Part shown: positions 63,661 to 64,000 of the stretch, in pieces
Position numbering within the stretch: position 1 is the first letter of the stretch
Layout: each line of letters opens with the position of its first letter
DNA from: Tetrahymena elliotti 4EA
Lineage: Eukaryota; Ciliophora; Oligohymenophorea; Hymenostomatida; Tetrahymenidae
Length of the DNA stretch: 64,000 bases
Direction of reading: 5' to 3'
Assembly: GCA_000231825.2 (NCBI GenBank)
Contig: JH720311.1
Coordinates: 844,026 to 908,025 of the forward strand
Translations under genes and position numbers: made by a program
The notes under the pieces: model-generated
The model's input: only the letters and a program-made list of their open reading frames with translations
Database searches by the model: none
Told to the model about the DNA's origin: nothing

Positions 63661-64000
63661 TGAGTCTCGATTTTTATCCTGAGGCACCCATTTCACCAAT
63701 ATTATTCTCTCTTTAAAAAATAAAAATTGAATAAAAAAATATTTAAAAGAAAGGAAAGGCATAAAAACGTAAATGAAATCTAAAAAGAGCAAATAAAAAT
63801 GAATGAATTAGCCAAACTAGTATCAAGTAAACAAACCGAAATTAGTCAGTCGTTACTTATAAATTAATGTATTCATTCAAAAATGCATAATTGATATTGA
63901 AACACTATTTTTACTAGAGATCAAGAGTCAAAGCTTAGAGATTAGAGAATTTTGATAATTCAGATCCTAATTGTTAGACACCCATTTCACCAATATTATT
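63661..64000 (-). repeat. Dispersed repeat, inverted relative to the left array
   Basis: On the minus strand this reads ATTGGTGAAATGGGTG, then AGGATCTGAATTATC, TCTCTAATCTCTAAGC, TTTCAATATCAATTATGC and ATTTTTGAATGAAT, matching the left array block for block. CACCCATTTCACC occurs at 63685 and 63979, a 294-base period. The array continues past the window edge. Confidence 0.8.

Noticed and set aside
1..64000. Search for CRISPR arrays, bacterial operons, insertion sequences and viral genes
   Set aside because: Eukaryotic introns, code 6 and gene content make prokaryotic features implausible, and no transposase, integrase or viral motif was recognised.

Overview
This is ciliate somatic (macronuclear-type) DNA, most like Tetrahymena or a close oligohymenophorean. 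It is very AT-rich and rich in short GT..AG introns (37 to about 400 nt). TAA and TAG are read as glutamine and only TGA ends genes (code 6). Standard-code ORFs are therefore short fragments; read with code 6 the window resolves into ten protein genes, three tRNAs and several pseudogenes. A 652-base N run (47436-48087) shows it is a draft scaffold. No telomere repeats are seen at either edge.

Layout. Positions 1-770 hold about 290-bp tandem repeats, and the same family returns in the opposite orientation at 63661-64000. A giant minus-strand membrane protein gene (1242-11390) lies head to head with a plus-strand paralogue (12304-21627). Both have a signal peptide, a cysteine-rich head, a beta-propeller-like region, a parallel beta-helix region, a second cysteine-rich block and a multi-pass C-terminus. 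A truncated third copy (22594-23100) and decayed propeller remnants follow. Then come a six-repeat, codon-biased beta-trefoil-like gene (25738-26691), a Derlin-like gene with two SHP motifs (28614-29905, minus), a CORVET/HOPS subunit of the Vps3/Vps39 type (31331-34803), a 1906-residue Asn/Gln-rich coiled-coil protein (36443-42348), a DHHC palmitoyltransferase (43473-45156) and a furin-repeat multi-pass surface protein interrupted by the assembly gap (45460-51087, minus).

The last part holds three identical tRNA-Lys(CUU) genes (52179-52637), a pseudokinase-kinase-leucine-rich-repeat protein (52900-56769), a tandem duplication carrying one broken and one intact Arf-like GTPase (57500-59745) and a PPTC7-like PP2C phosphatase (60391-62392, minus).

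There is no operon-like logic; each gene stands alone. Common themes are membrane traffic and the cell surface (receptor-like giants, palmitoylation, Arf, Vps, ERAD) and local gene duplication. For five genes and the kinase core the exon lengths I derived by hand sum to a multiple of three, which supports those models. Function assignments rest on motifs recognised by eye.
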